The translations under genes were made by a program, and so were the position numbers. The notes beneath the pieces were generated by a model. It was not told the origin of the DNA. It was given only the letters and a program-made list of their open reading frames with translations, and ran no database searches. A stretch of DNA of 11,387 nucleotides from Ichthyophonus hoferi (lineage: Eukaryota; Opisthokonta; Ichthyosporea; Ichthyophonida; Ichthyophonidae), in contig NAOQ01000220.1 of the NCBI GenBank assembly GCA_002751075.1, forward strand, positions 38,614-50,000, given 5' to 3'. Positions 1 through 8,004 of the stretch are shown piece by piece (the stretch's first letter is position 1; every line of letters begins with the position of its first letter).

Positions 1-584
1 TCAGATCAAAAATAAGAGCAGGAATGTGAGCAAACACAACAGAAAATTGTTATTTCTTCAAAAATTTCTGACTCAGGATGGTTTGTCCAGTATGACACCT
101 CTACCAGTTTCACAACCACCACCACTCATACAATGTGCTGTACCACCACCTGCTCAATACATCCCATCTCTGGTGCCCCATCCAAATATTATGATGGGGA
201 CTCATTCAGAAAAATTATTTTAGTCCAAAAGTACACATCATCAGTTCTTGCCTCATCAAACAGCCCCCTCAAATTGTAATATATTATTATCAGCACTGTA
301 ATAACATCTCTTTCATCATTCAGATTACCTCTATCCCCATATGATCAGCCAGTTTCAGCTAATTCAGGCACCCAGTCTCTTGACAGTATCAACAGGTGTC
401 CATTGCTGATTAATACTAAAAAGATCTTTTAATAATCAACAGCAAGCACATTTCCCTATTATCAGTGGCATAAAGACCTTTATGTCTTTATTGCATTTGA
501 GAAACATACTACCCAATATCAAAATACACCATCCGCTGAGAAATGTCAATATATCAAGACAGGCAGTGCTTACTGTATGGGTAA
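1..584. other. No supported gene; possible 5' extension of the copia fossil
   Basis: The only open stretch on the plus strand (26-223) begins at GTG, not ATG. It encodes a short segment rich in proline and glutamine-like low-complexity residues. No domain is recognised. Its orientation and position directly before the copia-like fossil make a worn gag or leader region of that element possible, but nothing here proves it. No long terminal repeat was found. Confidence 0.3.
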
Positions 585-2050
585 ATGTTTAATATGTCAC
601 TCCTCCTCAACAGCCTGGTCGACACACCAGAATGTGATTATGCTACTCTTGATGACACAAACTGCAATGAATTTATTTTTGACAAGGTGGTCAAACTGTC
701 CAAGGCTTTTGGCATAGCCTCTGCCAATATTATTGCAGGATGGCATGATGATTTCCTTTGCATCAAAATTGAAAGAAGTGAAACAGCCTCTAAACTCATG
801 GCATGTCTCAAAGCTGCTGCCACCAAGTTAAATGGTATTATTCATGAAATGCATTACAATTCCATTATAACTGCCACCCTCCAAGTCATTCACAATCTAC
901 CAAAGATATGAGGGCACAGTCACTTGGTTGGAGACATATAATGATAAATTCCATCCCTGGCAAATGAGTATCTGTGTGGTCAAGACCTATGAATGCAGGT
1001 AAGGCTTCCAAACATTGGAAAAAACCAGTTATGCCACTCAAAAACCATATGACACTCATAGTAGGTCATATGGCACACTACCAATCAACAGCAAAAGGCC
1101 AGGCTACAACAAATCTAAACCTAATAGGATATCTGATGGCTATCACAATCCCAAAGCATCAAACAACTTCCATTGTGATTAATATCCTGAGAAATATGCA
1201 TATCACAACACAGTGAATTGCAGCAAACACCAAAAGAATCCAAATTGCAGCAAAACTATGTGGGAGTTCCAATCAAAACAACAACAACAACAGGTTCACA
1301 TGGGGATTATTCAACTTCACAGTCCATTCATTAAAAATCAAACCATCTCACTAGCACATGTGGGATTGGTTGCTATAGCCCTAGGTTTTCCAAAAGAAAG
1401 CTTCATAATAGACTCTGTCACCAGCATACACATTGGCTCAACCCTAGCAGCATTCACAGAAAGCACTCCTGTAAACATTCTACTCTCTATGGCTAATGGT
1501 AATCAGACTGTAGCAATGCTGACAGGAGCAATGATGTCAAGGTTGCATCTGGCTGCGAAGATGATTACATCAAACCAGTGCTCTATGTGCAGTTAGTTGC
1601 AATCAATCTCTTTTCAATTTCTGCTCTTCACAGCCTGGATGTCATCACTGCCTTTTCAGACAATCAAGTGATGGTTGCCCTTAATGTTTACACCATTCTT
1701 ATTGGCTGACCTTACCACAATGATCTATACCTCCTTTATGCTGATATTTTCCGTCCTCACATCTCCTCACATAACCCAATTCTGGTAATAAAATGATACA
1801 TTAACATTGCTAAAGCCACATGCCTTGCCACCTGGGTAAAATGATAACATTGTCTTTATTTCATCAACTGCAAGCGTAGTCACATATGCATTATGGCATA
1901 ATCACTTCATGTGTCTATCTAATGTATGTCTTTGGCAGGCCCTTCTACACCTCAAGAAACCCTTACCAGCAACAAACAGCTTGCCATGGAATCATTGCAC
2001 TGTCTCTAAAACTACAAGAAACTCCTATGTCTGAAAACACTACCATAGGC
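585..2050 (+). mobile_element. Ty1/copia-type LTR retrotransposon fossil (gag to pre-integrase part)
   Basis: Pieces of a copia-type polyprotein follow one another in the expected order on the plus strand. A possible gag segment lies at about 585-950 and a His/Cys-bearing, nucleocapsid-like stretch at about 1150-1250. A segment resembling the retroviral-type aspartic protease lies at about 1400-1560. The copia signature joining protease to the gag-pre-integrase domain follows at about 1570-1650, and a pre-integrase-like region reaches about 2050. No integrase core, reverse transcriptase or terminal repeats are seen, so the 3' half is absent from this window or lost where the next repeat module begins (2086). 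The copy is clearly broken, with several breaks, and looks old. The protease-to-pre-integrase order is the strongest evidence for copia; the gag call is weak. Confidence 0.6.
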
Positions 2051-2085
2051 AATAAATTCACTGGATGGTGTATGGGAAAACTTCA

Positions 2086-2222
2086 GTATGAGCACACCAA
2101 TGTGATAATGATCTTTCATTATCTTTTGGCTCTCTCTAACATTCCAGCCAATGGGTGTTACAAGATCACTAACCACAGATGAATAAGCAGGATTGATCAA
2201 AGCCCTGATTATAAATAGATTG
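2086..2222 (+). repeat. Inverted arm L1 (pairs with 5812-5960)
   Basis: The reverse complement of this stretch aligns along its length with 5812-5960. Shared landmarks are TTATTCATCTGTG, GATCTTGTA, CATTGGCTG versus AATTGGCTG, GAGAGCCAAAA, and the outer end CACATTGGTG[T/C]GCTCATA. The inner half also matches 6157-6225 directly. The outer border sits beside the end of the readable copia fossil, so this module probably interrupted or replaced the rest of that element. No target-site duplication could be defined. Confidence 0.7.
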
Positions 2223-2600
2223 ATTCCTATCATAATATACAGTATATGAACAGTATTACATAATAAGAAAACAAATTGATTCACCATCTAAAAAGGGACA
2301 TAATAATATTTAGGTAATGTAGTAAGATCAGACAATTCTAGTAGGTTTCTTTGATCCATCATGAGTTGGATTAGCTAATATGAATATTTATGATTGACTC
2401 CATTTTAGCTATTGAACTTATCAATCTTGGTGTTAATTAGAAATATTATCATTAGTGATAAAGTGAAGTACAAGAGAAAGAAAAAACTCAATAATAAAGG
2501 ATCTTCTCACAAATACACGATTATAGCAAATATGAAGTTTTTTGTAAATGTACACAAAAGCACTTTGCAATTAATTATATATATGTAATATATACATCAT
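2155..2600 (+). repeat. Upstream module of copy A (direct repeat with 6157-6600)
   Basis: This stretch aligns with 6157-6600 in the same orientation. The best block is 2323-2380 against 6323-6380, with 5 differences in 58 bases and 23 identical bases at its 3' end. Near its end are a worn TATA-like site (TACAAGA, 2469-2475) and AATAAAG (2493-2499). Both sites recur at matching places in the other copies, before an AT-rich run just upstream of the coding part at 2608. It contains no credible gene. A shared promoter region or the non-coding part of a mobile module would both fit. Confidence 0.65.
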
Positions 2601-2607
2601 TATTGTA

Positions 2608-2997
2608 ATGTCTAATTTACCACTGACTCCCATATATGATAAACAGTGTTCAAATTGCACACTCTTTCAGAAGTCAGAAAACTGTTTACTGACATTAGAT
2701 AGTGACAGTAGCGTTTATTTACATACCAACATAGCTCAACGTAATAATCGATATCATTGTGCAGTTTTCACATTCACATCAAAGTGCATCAAAGGATCTA
2801 TTCCTTCTGAATTAGAACAGAGGTATAATTACTACAATTATTTACCTGGAGAATTGGGTTATGGGCCTTCAATGGAACCTCTAGCACAGCAACAGATTAT
2901 TGAAAACAGATCCGTTCAAGTAGCTATCATTTACACTGGCCAGAAAACAAAAACTATTACCAGCTATACAGTTGGAGATCCCAACAGCTGTGTATAA
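2608..2997 (+). CDS. Copy A of an unrecognised Cys-containing protein family (129 aa)
   Basis: The frame is open for 129 codons from an ATG. I do not recognise the protein. It has six cysteines (residues 14, 17, 26, 51, 60, 128). A middle part is rich in Tyr and Asn, and a tail rich in Thr and Gly reads YTGQ...TSYTVGDPN. There is no signal peptide or membrane segment. The strongest support is the related minus-strand copy near 4258-3850, which keeps an open frame with the same landmarks: SENCLLTLD, HC, KCIK, VEQ/LEQ, YGPS, LAQQ, YTGQ, GDPN. Compared with that copy, A ends about 13 residues early at a codon where B has CAA, so A may be slightly truncated. Copies C and F are more distant relatives. 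Conservation of the reading frame argues that the family once coded for protein; whether A is expressed is unknown. Confidence 0.45.
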   Translation: MSNLPLTPIYDKQCSNCTLFQKSENCLLTLDSDSSVYLHTNIAQRNNRYHCAVFTFTSKCIKGSIPSELEQRYNYYNYLPGELGYGPSMEPLAQQQIIENRSVQVAIIYTGQKTKTITSYTVGDPNSCV

Positions 2998-3009
2998 GCT
3001 AATAGAACT

Positions 3010-3849
3010 TACACGGATTTTTCATAAGGTGAAAATATCCAACAAAGTATTATATCTATCTTTTCATAGTGTTTTGTAATATAACTATATAATGTAAATA
3101 TGGTATCATGTGTGATGGAGAATTAACAAGAAAATATAATATAATTACTCTAACAAGGAAAAACTGCAATGTAATTGATATAAGCCTAATTAGAATTATA
3201 ACTCAAATACTTAACTAATTTGACACCATCTCATCAAGTGTAAGGATCAAAGCTAGCATTGCTCGACTCTAATGCATGGGATGTAGGTATTAATTTCAGC
3301 CTGTGTAGTCCTTAATTCACTCATGTTCAAAGTGATAGCCAACTATTGCAAGTTGTGAAAATAAAATAACAATTGTATAACCTTTATTCAGTATCACTGC
3401 AGAATCAATATTTCCAAATCTGTTTTAGATAAAACTATTTTAAACTTACTAAACATATATATTTTTATATAAATTACTGTTAAAACAGAAATATTTAATT
3501 AATTTAAGCATTTCTTTATATAATGGTAATTATTTAATATTTCTACCAATTAATAGTACATAGGTATTCTGTAAAAATGGTTAGTGCAATCTATTAGTGG
3601 TAAATGACAATCCAAGATGATTATTTAAAATTGAACCAGCTAATGGCAGAGGCCCTACAACTATATAATAAGTCATTTCAGATTGTTGCAGGATTGTTCC
3701 ATTCTGGATAAACATGTAGCCAATCTACATGTAAAATATACAACAAAATATTACAAATTGGTTTTCTTAATATGGGGAAAATAAATACAAGCTTATGTGC
3801 GTGTACTATGAACATCTGCAAAAATCATTTACATATATATGATTGCACA
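3010..3849. other. AT-rich spacer without a supported gene
   Basis: This stretch lies between copy A and the inverted copy B. It is strongly AT-rich, and no open frame with family resemblance or convincing codon structure is seen on either strand. It holds one small inverted repeat (3407-3496), listed separately. Confidence 0.5.
3407..3496. repeat. Short AT-rich imperfect inverted repeat
   Basis: The left arm (AATATTTC, five extra bases, CTGTTTTA) is complementary to the right arm TAAAACAGAAATATTT at 3481-3496. The whole is about 90 bases with an AT-rich interior. It could be a tiny non-autonomous DNA element or chance structure in AT-rich DNA. Confidence 0.35.
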
Positions 3850-4258
3850 TGTTTTTTAGTCTTAGAAGGTATCAGAATCCGTGTTAGTTCTATTTCTTTG
3901 TACATAGTTGTTGGGATCTCCATTTATATAACTGGTAGGGGTTATTGTTGTTTGACCAGTGTAAGTGATATTTGCTTGATCACATCTGTCTCTAAGACTC
4001 AGTTGTTGTGCTAAAGATTTTATTGAAGGCCCATATACTAACTCTCTGGGTAGCTGACTGTAGCAGTTATATTTCTGTTCTACCTTAGAAGGGCTAGATG
4101 TTTTGATGCACTTTTGTGCAAATGTAGAAATCAAACAATGTGATAGATCATTACTTGGAACTGTGTCACTATATAAATAAATGCTATTATCACAATCTAG
4201 TGTCAGTAAGCAATTTTCTGACTTCTGAATGAGTAAGTGATTTGAACACTAATTATTG
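3850..4258 (-). pseudogene. Copy B of the unrecognised family, 5'-truncated and inverted
   Basis: On the minus strand the frame is open from about 4246 to 3862. It matches copy A from its residue ~14 to the end and runs on to the tail ...NRTNTDSDTF. Conserved landmarks include QKSENCLLTLD, HC, KCIK, VEQKYN, YGPSIKSLAQQ, YTGQ and NGDPN. The homology to A and C starts abruptly near 4258, after the point where A has its ATG. B has no ATG in this frame near the start, and its 5' coding end and the upstream cassette are missing. The truncation suggests a dead copy. The long intact frame shows that the loss is recent, that B is an exon of something else, or that constraint lasted until recently. 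Confidence 0.5.
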
Positions 4259-4364
4259 TATTTTTTCAGCTCGATAGATTGATTTGGCAATACATTATAG
4301 GTAAGCAGTTCCACCAATGAGGTAGCTAGCTAAAAAAGCCCTTCTAGGAAGTAGATATGAGTAT
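4259..4364. other. Junction between inverted copy B and the module of copy C
   Basis: This short stretch lies between the end of minus-strand copy B and the point where similarity to the plus-strand module resumes. It has no match to the other copies and no gene. It marks the breakpoint of the inversion or insertion. Confidence 0.35.
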
Positions 4365-4559
4365 CGGTTTATTAAGATGAAATGAGAGAAGTATAACGGA
4401 AAACTAGAATCAATAATTAATAAAGCCCCGGCTATTCCGCTCATATATGGATGGCACTTATGGCATCTACAAAGTTCTCATAAAGATACACAAAAATACT
4501 TTGCGCTTAATTATTTAATTATATATATATATGTAATACATACGTAGTTATTGTGATAT
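4365..4559 (+). repeat. Upstream module of copy C
   Basis: This is the shorter counterpart of the cassette before copy A. It has TATAACG at 4392-4398, AATAAAG at 4419-4425, and an AT run that ends just before the coding remnant. The text around CACAAAAATACTTTGC (from about 4489) matches copy A near CACAAAAGCACTTTGC. The farther upstream 200 bases shared by A and D are not recognisable here. Confidence 0.55.
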
Positions 4560-4976
4560 CTAATTTACCACTAGTTCCTGTAAACGATAATTGGTGCTTA
4601 AGTCACACTACTACTCAGAAGCCGGAAAATTGCTTACTGAAATTAGATAACGATAACAGTTTTTTTTTACATAGTAACTTACTTAGCTCCACTTAATGAT
4701 CAATCACATTGTGCAATCTCTACACTTGCACCAAAGCGCATCAAATCATCTATCCCTCCTACATTAGAATGAAGATATAATTATTAAAATCAGTTGCCTA
4801 GAGAATTGGGATACGGGCTTTCAGTAAATACTTTAGCACAACAACTGAGTCTTAAAAAGAGCTCTAATCAAGCAGCTATTACTTATACTGGTCAAACAAC
4901 AATAACCACTACCAGTTATACCATTGGAGATCCCGATGGCTGTGTTCAAGACCCCCAAAACTAACACAGATTTTGA
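4560..4976 (+). pseudogene. Copy C of the unrecognised family, decayed
   Basis: The nucleotide sequence follows copies A and B from the CTAATTTACCACT start region to the CACAGATTTTGA tail, but the reading frame is no longer open. The position matching A's ATG is ATA, and several stops and at least one frame change interrupt the rest. The start (TAATTTACCACTAGTTCCTG) and tail (TATACCATTGGAGATCCC) are still close to A. Its 3' end runs straight into the stop codon of the minus-strand GPI-protein gene at 4985, so the two meet tail to tail. Confidence 0.6.
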
Positions 4977-4984
4977 TAACTAGC

Positions 4985-5412
4985 TTAAAACAACATGGCA
5001 AATACGACAGCAGCGAGAGAGGCAATTGGTGATGGTGCCATGAATGATCCTGCTCCATTTGTTGTAGAGTTGACAGTTACCTTGTGGAAACGGCTTGGAT
5101 TATCTTGTCTACAAAAATCTTTTGTAAAAAAAGATCAACTTTCCATTCTAGTACATTGTGTCCCCGCCTCAAATAAAGCAAGAGTAAGTTGGGTATTACT
5201 CTATAAGTAGCTTGATACTGGAGAGTTTTGTTTTCTCCGTTTATGATTGATGTTGTTTTAGTATAATTATGACAACCTGGTGTCAAATTAATCTCAAAAC
5301 AAGGATCAGTTGGACCAGTGCATTTGGCGTCCTTACATTGACACATGGTAATGACACCGGATACTGAAGAAGCCAAACCGAGAGCGGCAATAGAGAGAAT
5401 CGTATACTTCAT
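4985..5412 (-). CDS. Small secreted GPI-anchored Cys-rich protein, two exons
   Basis: Exon 1 (5412-5200, 71 codons) starts at ATG and encodes a signal peptide (MKYTILSIAALGLASSVSG). A short Cys-rich segment follows, with cysteines at 24, 26, 31, 38 and 47. I place a phase-0 intron at 5199-5081 (119 bases, GTAATA donor, CCACAAG acceptor). Exon 2 (5080-4985) adds 31 residues beginning VTVNSTTNGAGS. They end in a hydrophobic tail (PSPIASLAAVVFAMLF) directly before TAA, the classic layout of a GPI-attachment signal with a small-residue cleavage site near NGAGS. The predicted protein is 102 residues with four N-glycosylation sequons (N42, N49, N61, N75). Without splicing the frame runs on for 40 residues of unremarkable sequence and loses the GPI tail. 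The Cys pattern matches no family I can name. The splice choice is inference; an alternative donor and acceptor would change only the middle. Confidence 0.6.
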
Positions 5413-5444
5413 AATATATATTGTCTTGTAAAGACTACAATAGA

Positions 5445-5450
5445 TTTATA
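5445..5450 (-). promoter_or_regulatory. TATA box candidate for the GPI-protein gene
   Basis: TATAAA reads on the minus strand 33-38 bases before the ATG at 5412. Usual TATA-to-start spacing would put transcription only a few bases before the ATG, which means a very short leader. It is a plausible but unproven core promoter, since AT-rich DNA produces such hexamers often. Confidence 0.3.
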
Positions 5451-5627
5451 ATGAACTTCAAAACGGATTTAGCTACTTTTTGTGAGAGGAAAAGATGTGC
5501 AAAAACTATGTAGCGCGTCATGATTCAATGGTTAAAAGCTCTTCATCTATAGGTATTTCTTGTTATCAAAATACTCAATAAAAGCCAAAACAAAGATAAA
5601 GTAGTTTTTTAGCTTTTATTCGGAATA

Positions 5628-5960
5628 ATAAGTAGAGACGGGAGAGTTCCTGTAACTTATATTCGTTTTGAGAGGGAGCGAATACCAAATTTATCAGAAT
5701 CTTATGTTCCCCGCATTTCTAGGATGGCTGTGTTGACAAATCAATCCAACCAGGTTGAAAGATATTATGCAATTAAATCATTATGCAACTAAACCAATCT
5801 TAGCCACGATCATTGATCTACTTATTATTTGGGCTTCGATCAAACCTTCTTATTCATCTGTGATCAGCGATCTTGTAGCACTCTCCAATTGGCTGAAAAC
5901 GTTTGAAAGAGCCAAAAATAAAAGAAAGATAGTTATGTTGTCACATTGGTGCGCTCATAT
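5628..5960 (+). repeat. Right module R1 with inverted arm (5812-5960)
   Basis: 5628-5895 aligns directly with 7047-7390. Landmarks are GAATAATA[A/G]GTAGAGAC, AATACCAAATTTATC, CTTATGTTCCCCGCAT, TGTGTTGACAAATCAATC, AGATATTATGC and AAACCAATCTT. The distal part, 5812-5960, is the inverted partner of 2086-2222. R1 therefore closes the 3.9 kb block that holds copies A, B, C and the GPI-protein gene. A ~75-codon open frame here begins with TTG and is a by-product of the repeat. Confidence 0.7.
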
Positions 5961-6156
5961 TAATGCTTTTTTTAAAACGTGATTCAAAATATTTTTCGTC
6001 CATGGTTGTTTTTATAGACGTTTCTTGACGCTTCTCTTATGTAATGGAACTGAACGGCAATATGACGTGTGTACTTGGGAGCAAACATGTTGCTGCAAAG
6101 TCTTACTGCGTTTGTGTTGTCTTTAGATAATTTCTGATGATATTCCAAAGTAACTG

Positions 6157-6715
6157 TTACAAGATCATAGTCACAGATGATTAAGAAGGTTTGATCGAAG
6201 CCCAGATAATAGGTAGTTTGATTTTGGTCATAGTATGAAGCATATGAACACTATTACATCAACAGCAAAAATAACTTAAATCAACATCTAAATAGGGATA
6301 TAATAGTATGTAAGTCTTGTGGTAAGATCAGATAATTCTAGTAGGTCTCTTAGACCTATCATGAGTTGGATTAGCTAATACGAAGATTTATTATTGGCTC
6401 CATTTAAGCTATTACACTTTAGCAAACGTTGGTATTCGCTAGAAAGTCAGCACTGGCGATAAAATGAAGTATAAAAAAGAACAGAACTCCAATAAAGAGG
6501 CCCGTTCAGACGCATGTTGCTCCCGGCACGCCCGGGTATATGCGACAACCCAGCATGCATGTGTACATGCACACTCACACAAGAACTTTGTATTCTTTTA
6601 ATAGTTGTTAAACACTATCATAATATATATAGCCCTATTATACAACACTCAATTGGAAACCCCAAAGACTGTGGATAAGTCGCTAGAACGACCACAGATT
6701 GATATAGTAACAAAC
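6157..6715 (+). repeat. Module D: L2 arm, upstream cassette and 3' tail of the family
   Basis: 6157-6600 is the direct repeat of 2155-2600, and 6157-6225 is also the inverted partner of 7309-7390. It carries the clearest TATA box of the set (TATAAAAAA, 6470-6478), AATAAAG (6491-6497) and a GC-rich hairpin (6512-6558). After an AT run the sequence jumps to the family's 3' tail (about 6645-6703: CAATTGGAAACC... GACTGTGGATAAG ... CCACAGATTGA). Relative to copies A and C, nearly the whole coding part, about 0.35 kb, is absent. This is an internally deleted derivative, not a gene. Confidence 0.6.
6512..6558 (+). other. GC-rich hairpin in module D
   Basis: GCATGTTG (6512-6519) pairs with CAGCATGC (6551-6558) using one G-T wobble. 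Between them CCCGG and CCGGG form an inner five-base stem around CACGC. Module E has the matching structure at 8135-8180, with a G-C pair where this copy has T-A. A near-palindrome, GTGTACATGCACAC (6561-6574), follows directly. The role is unknown. Confidence 0.5.
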
Positions 6716-7046
6716 TGTATGCTAAATGTTTCTGTTCGCTCTGGTTCTGGCTTTGTTGAAGGCTCTGGCATCTGGCGGCAAAAGTGATATGATATGTAGG
6801 TGTTACCCAGTTGTTTTTACTATGGCGTCACTTTGAAGCTGGAAATGTTGATAATTTAGAGCAAATTTGAAAGCAGTGTGTAGGTGCAATAACATTAAGT
6901 GTCTACAAGTAGCGGTCAGTAGTCTTCAGTGGATGTAGGTAGGGTTGGAGTGAAGTATTTTTTGGCATTCGTGGATCGTTGTCTTAATAGAATTACCAGG
7001 TTTTGTAACCATGATAAACTCTTTAAGCGTTCTCTGCTACCATGTT
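6716..7046. other. Unassigned interior of the 1.2 kb block
   Basis: This stretch lies between the family tail in module D and right module R2. There is no open frame of note and no match to other parts of the window, apart from a short stretch near 7025-7046 that recurs inverted near 8895-8925. Base composition is less AT-rich than the spacers farther left. Confidence 0.4.
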
Positions 7047-7390
7047 TGGAATAATAGGTAGAGACAAGAGCGTTCCTCTAAATTATATTTGTTTTTGGAG
7101 AAAGAGGGAATACCAAATTTATCCGAATCTTATGTTCCCCGCATTGTTTGCGGGGCTGGTCAGCCCGGGCCTTCATTAGCTATTGCTTCCCCTTTCTAGG
7201 ATCTCTTTAGCCATCTATCTCATTGGTGTAACTATATTTATGTGTTGACAAATCAATCGAACAGGTGGGAAGATATTATGCCACTAAACCAATCTTGAGC
7301 CACAATCACTGATCTGCTTATTATTTGAACTTCGATCGAGCTTTCTTATTCATCTATAGTTAGCGATCTTGCAACAGCTTTGAAAAGAGA
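7047..7390 (+). repeat. Right module R2 with inverted arm (7309-7390)
   Basis: It is a direct repeat of 5628-5895. The last ~80 bases (ATTTGAACTTCGATC ... TTATTCATCTATAG ... GATCTTGCAACAG) are the inverted partner of 6157-6225. R2 is longer than R1 by roughly 90 bases after CCCCGCAT, where it contains a perfect hairpin and a GC-rich stretch (CAGCCCGGGCC). R1 was probably shortened between CCCCGCAT and TGTGTTGAC, rather than R2 having gained DNA. Confidence 0.65.
7137..7155 (+). other. Perfect 7-bp GC-rich hairpin in R2
   Basis: CCCCGCA and TGCGGGG form a perfect stem around the five-base loop TTGTT. R1 keeps only the left half (CCCCGCAT, about 5711-5718). It stands out in AT-rich surroundings and may be a terminal or subterminal structure of a mobile module. 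Confidence 0.5.
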
Positions 7391-8004
7391 AAATTAAGCT
7401 AGCAATTTAATGTTAATTCAAAATTTTGAACTTGAAGATGCTAGGTTTGGATTAAATATTGGGTGGCCTTATTGGTTTTATCTTATCTTAGTTGTTGGTT
7501 TTTATTAAATATTTTGTTGATACTCATATTGAAGCTTAAAATTCCTATTTTGAAGATCAAAAGGTATAGTAGGCCAAATTTGACCTCTTATGATTGGATA
7601 ATAATGGCGAGAATAAATATAGTGGGCTGGACTGATAACTTGAGAATAAGTGCCAGTGTTCTGAGACTTTCTCCCAACAATAGCACTGAGCGCTGTTTAG
7701 TAACTCTCTGAATACTCATGATTGTTCCGCTCACTACATTTTTATAGCCCATTATTTTATTCTATTTATTATATTGTACATTATACTTGCTTATTATCGT
7801 GAAAAAAGACCAATATCTCCAGTTAAGTTTCATTACGCATTTCCGCCACTAATCTTACTGGTTCTTTTAGTGTTTATTTCTATAATGCTGATAATCCAAT
7901 CAATTCATAAAATAACGTTGAAGACATTAATTACAAGGGTCCATACACAAAACACGATTCCAATACTTTTCTTTTATCAAAAATACAATACAACTTTTGA
8001 ATAG
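7391..8004. other. Gene-free AT-rich stretch
   Basis: Two open frames on the plus strand (7463-7711 and 7774-8004) start with GTG and TTG. They encode hydrophobic runs typical of T-rich DNA read in frame. They resemble no family, and nothing resembles the neighbouring modules. Confidence 0.45.

Noticed and set aside
2012-2287. 91-codon minus-strand frame that resembles the plus-strand frame at 5755-5982
   Set aside because: The resemblance comes from the inverted arms at the DNA level. The 5755 frame starts at TTG, and the two frames share only the arm.
3772-4014. 80-codon ATG frame, plus strand
   Set aside because: It is mostly antisense to copy B, whose minus-strand frame is conserved with copy A.
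4995-5210. 71-codon ATG frame, plus strand
   Set aside because: It is antisense to the GPI-protein gene, whose signal peptide, splice phase and GPI tail make the minus strand the better reading.
7463-8004. Two hydrophobic open frames, plus strand
   Set aside because: They start at GTG and TTG. The hydrophobic runs reflect T-rich composition, and no relative is seen in the other modules.
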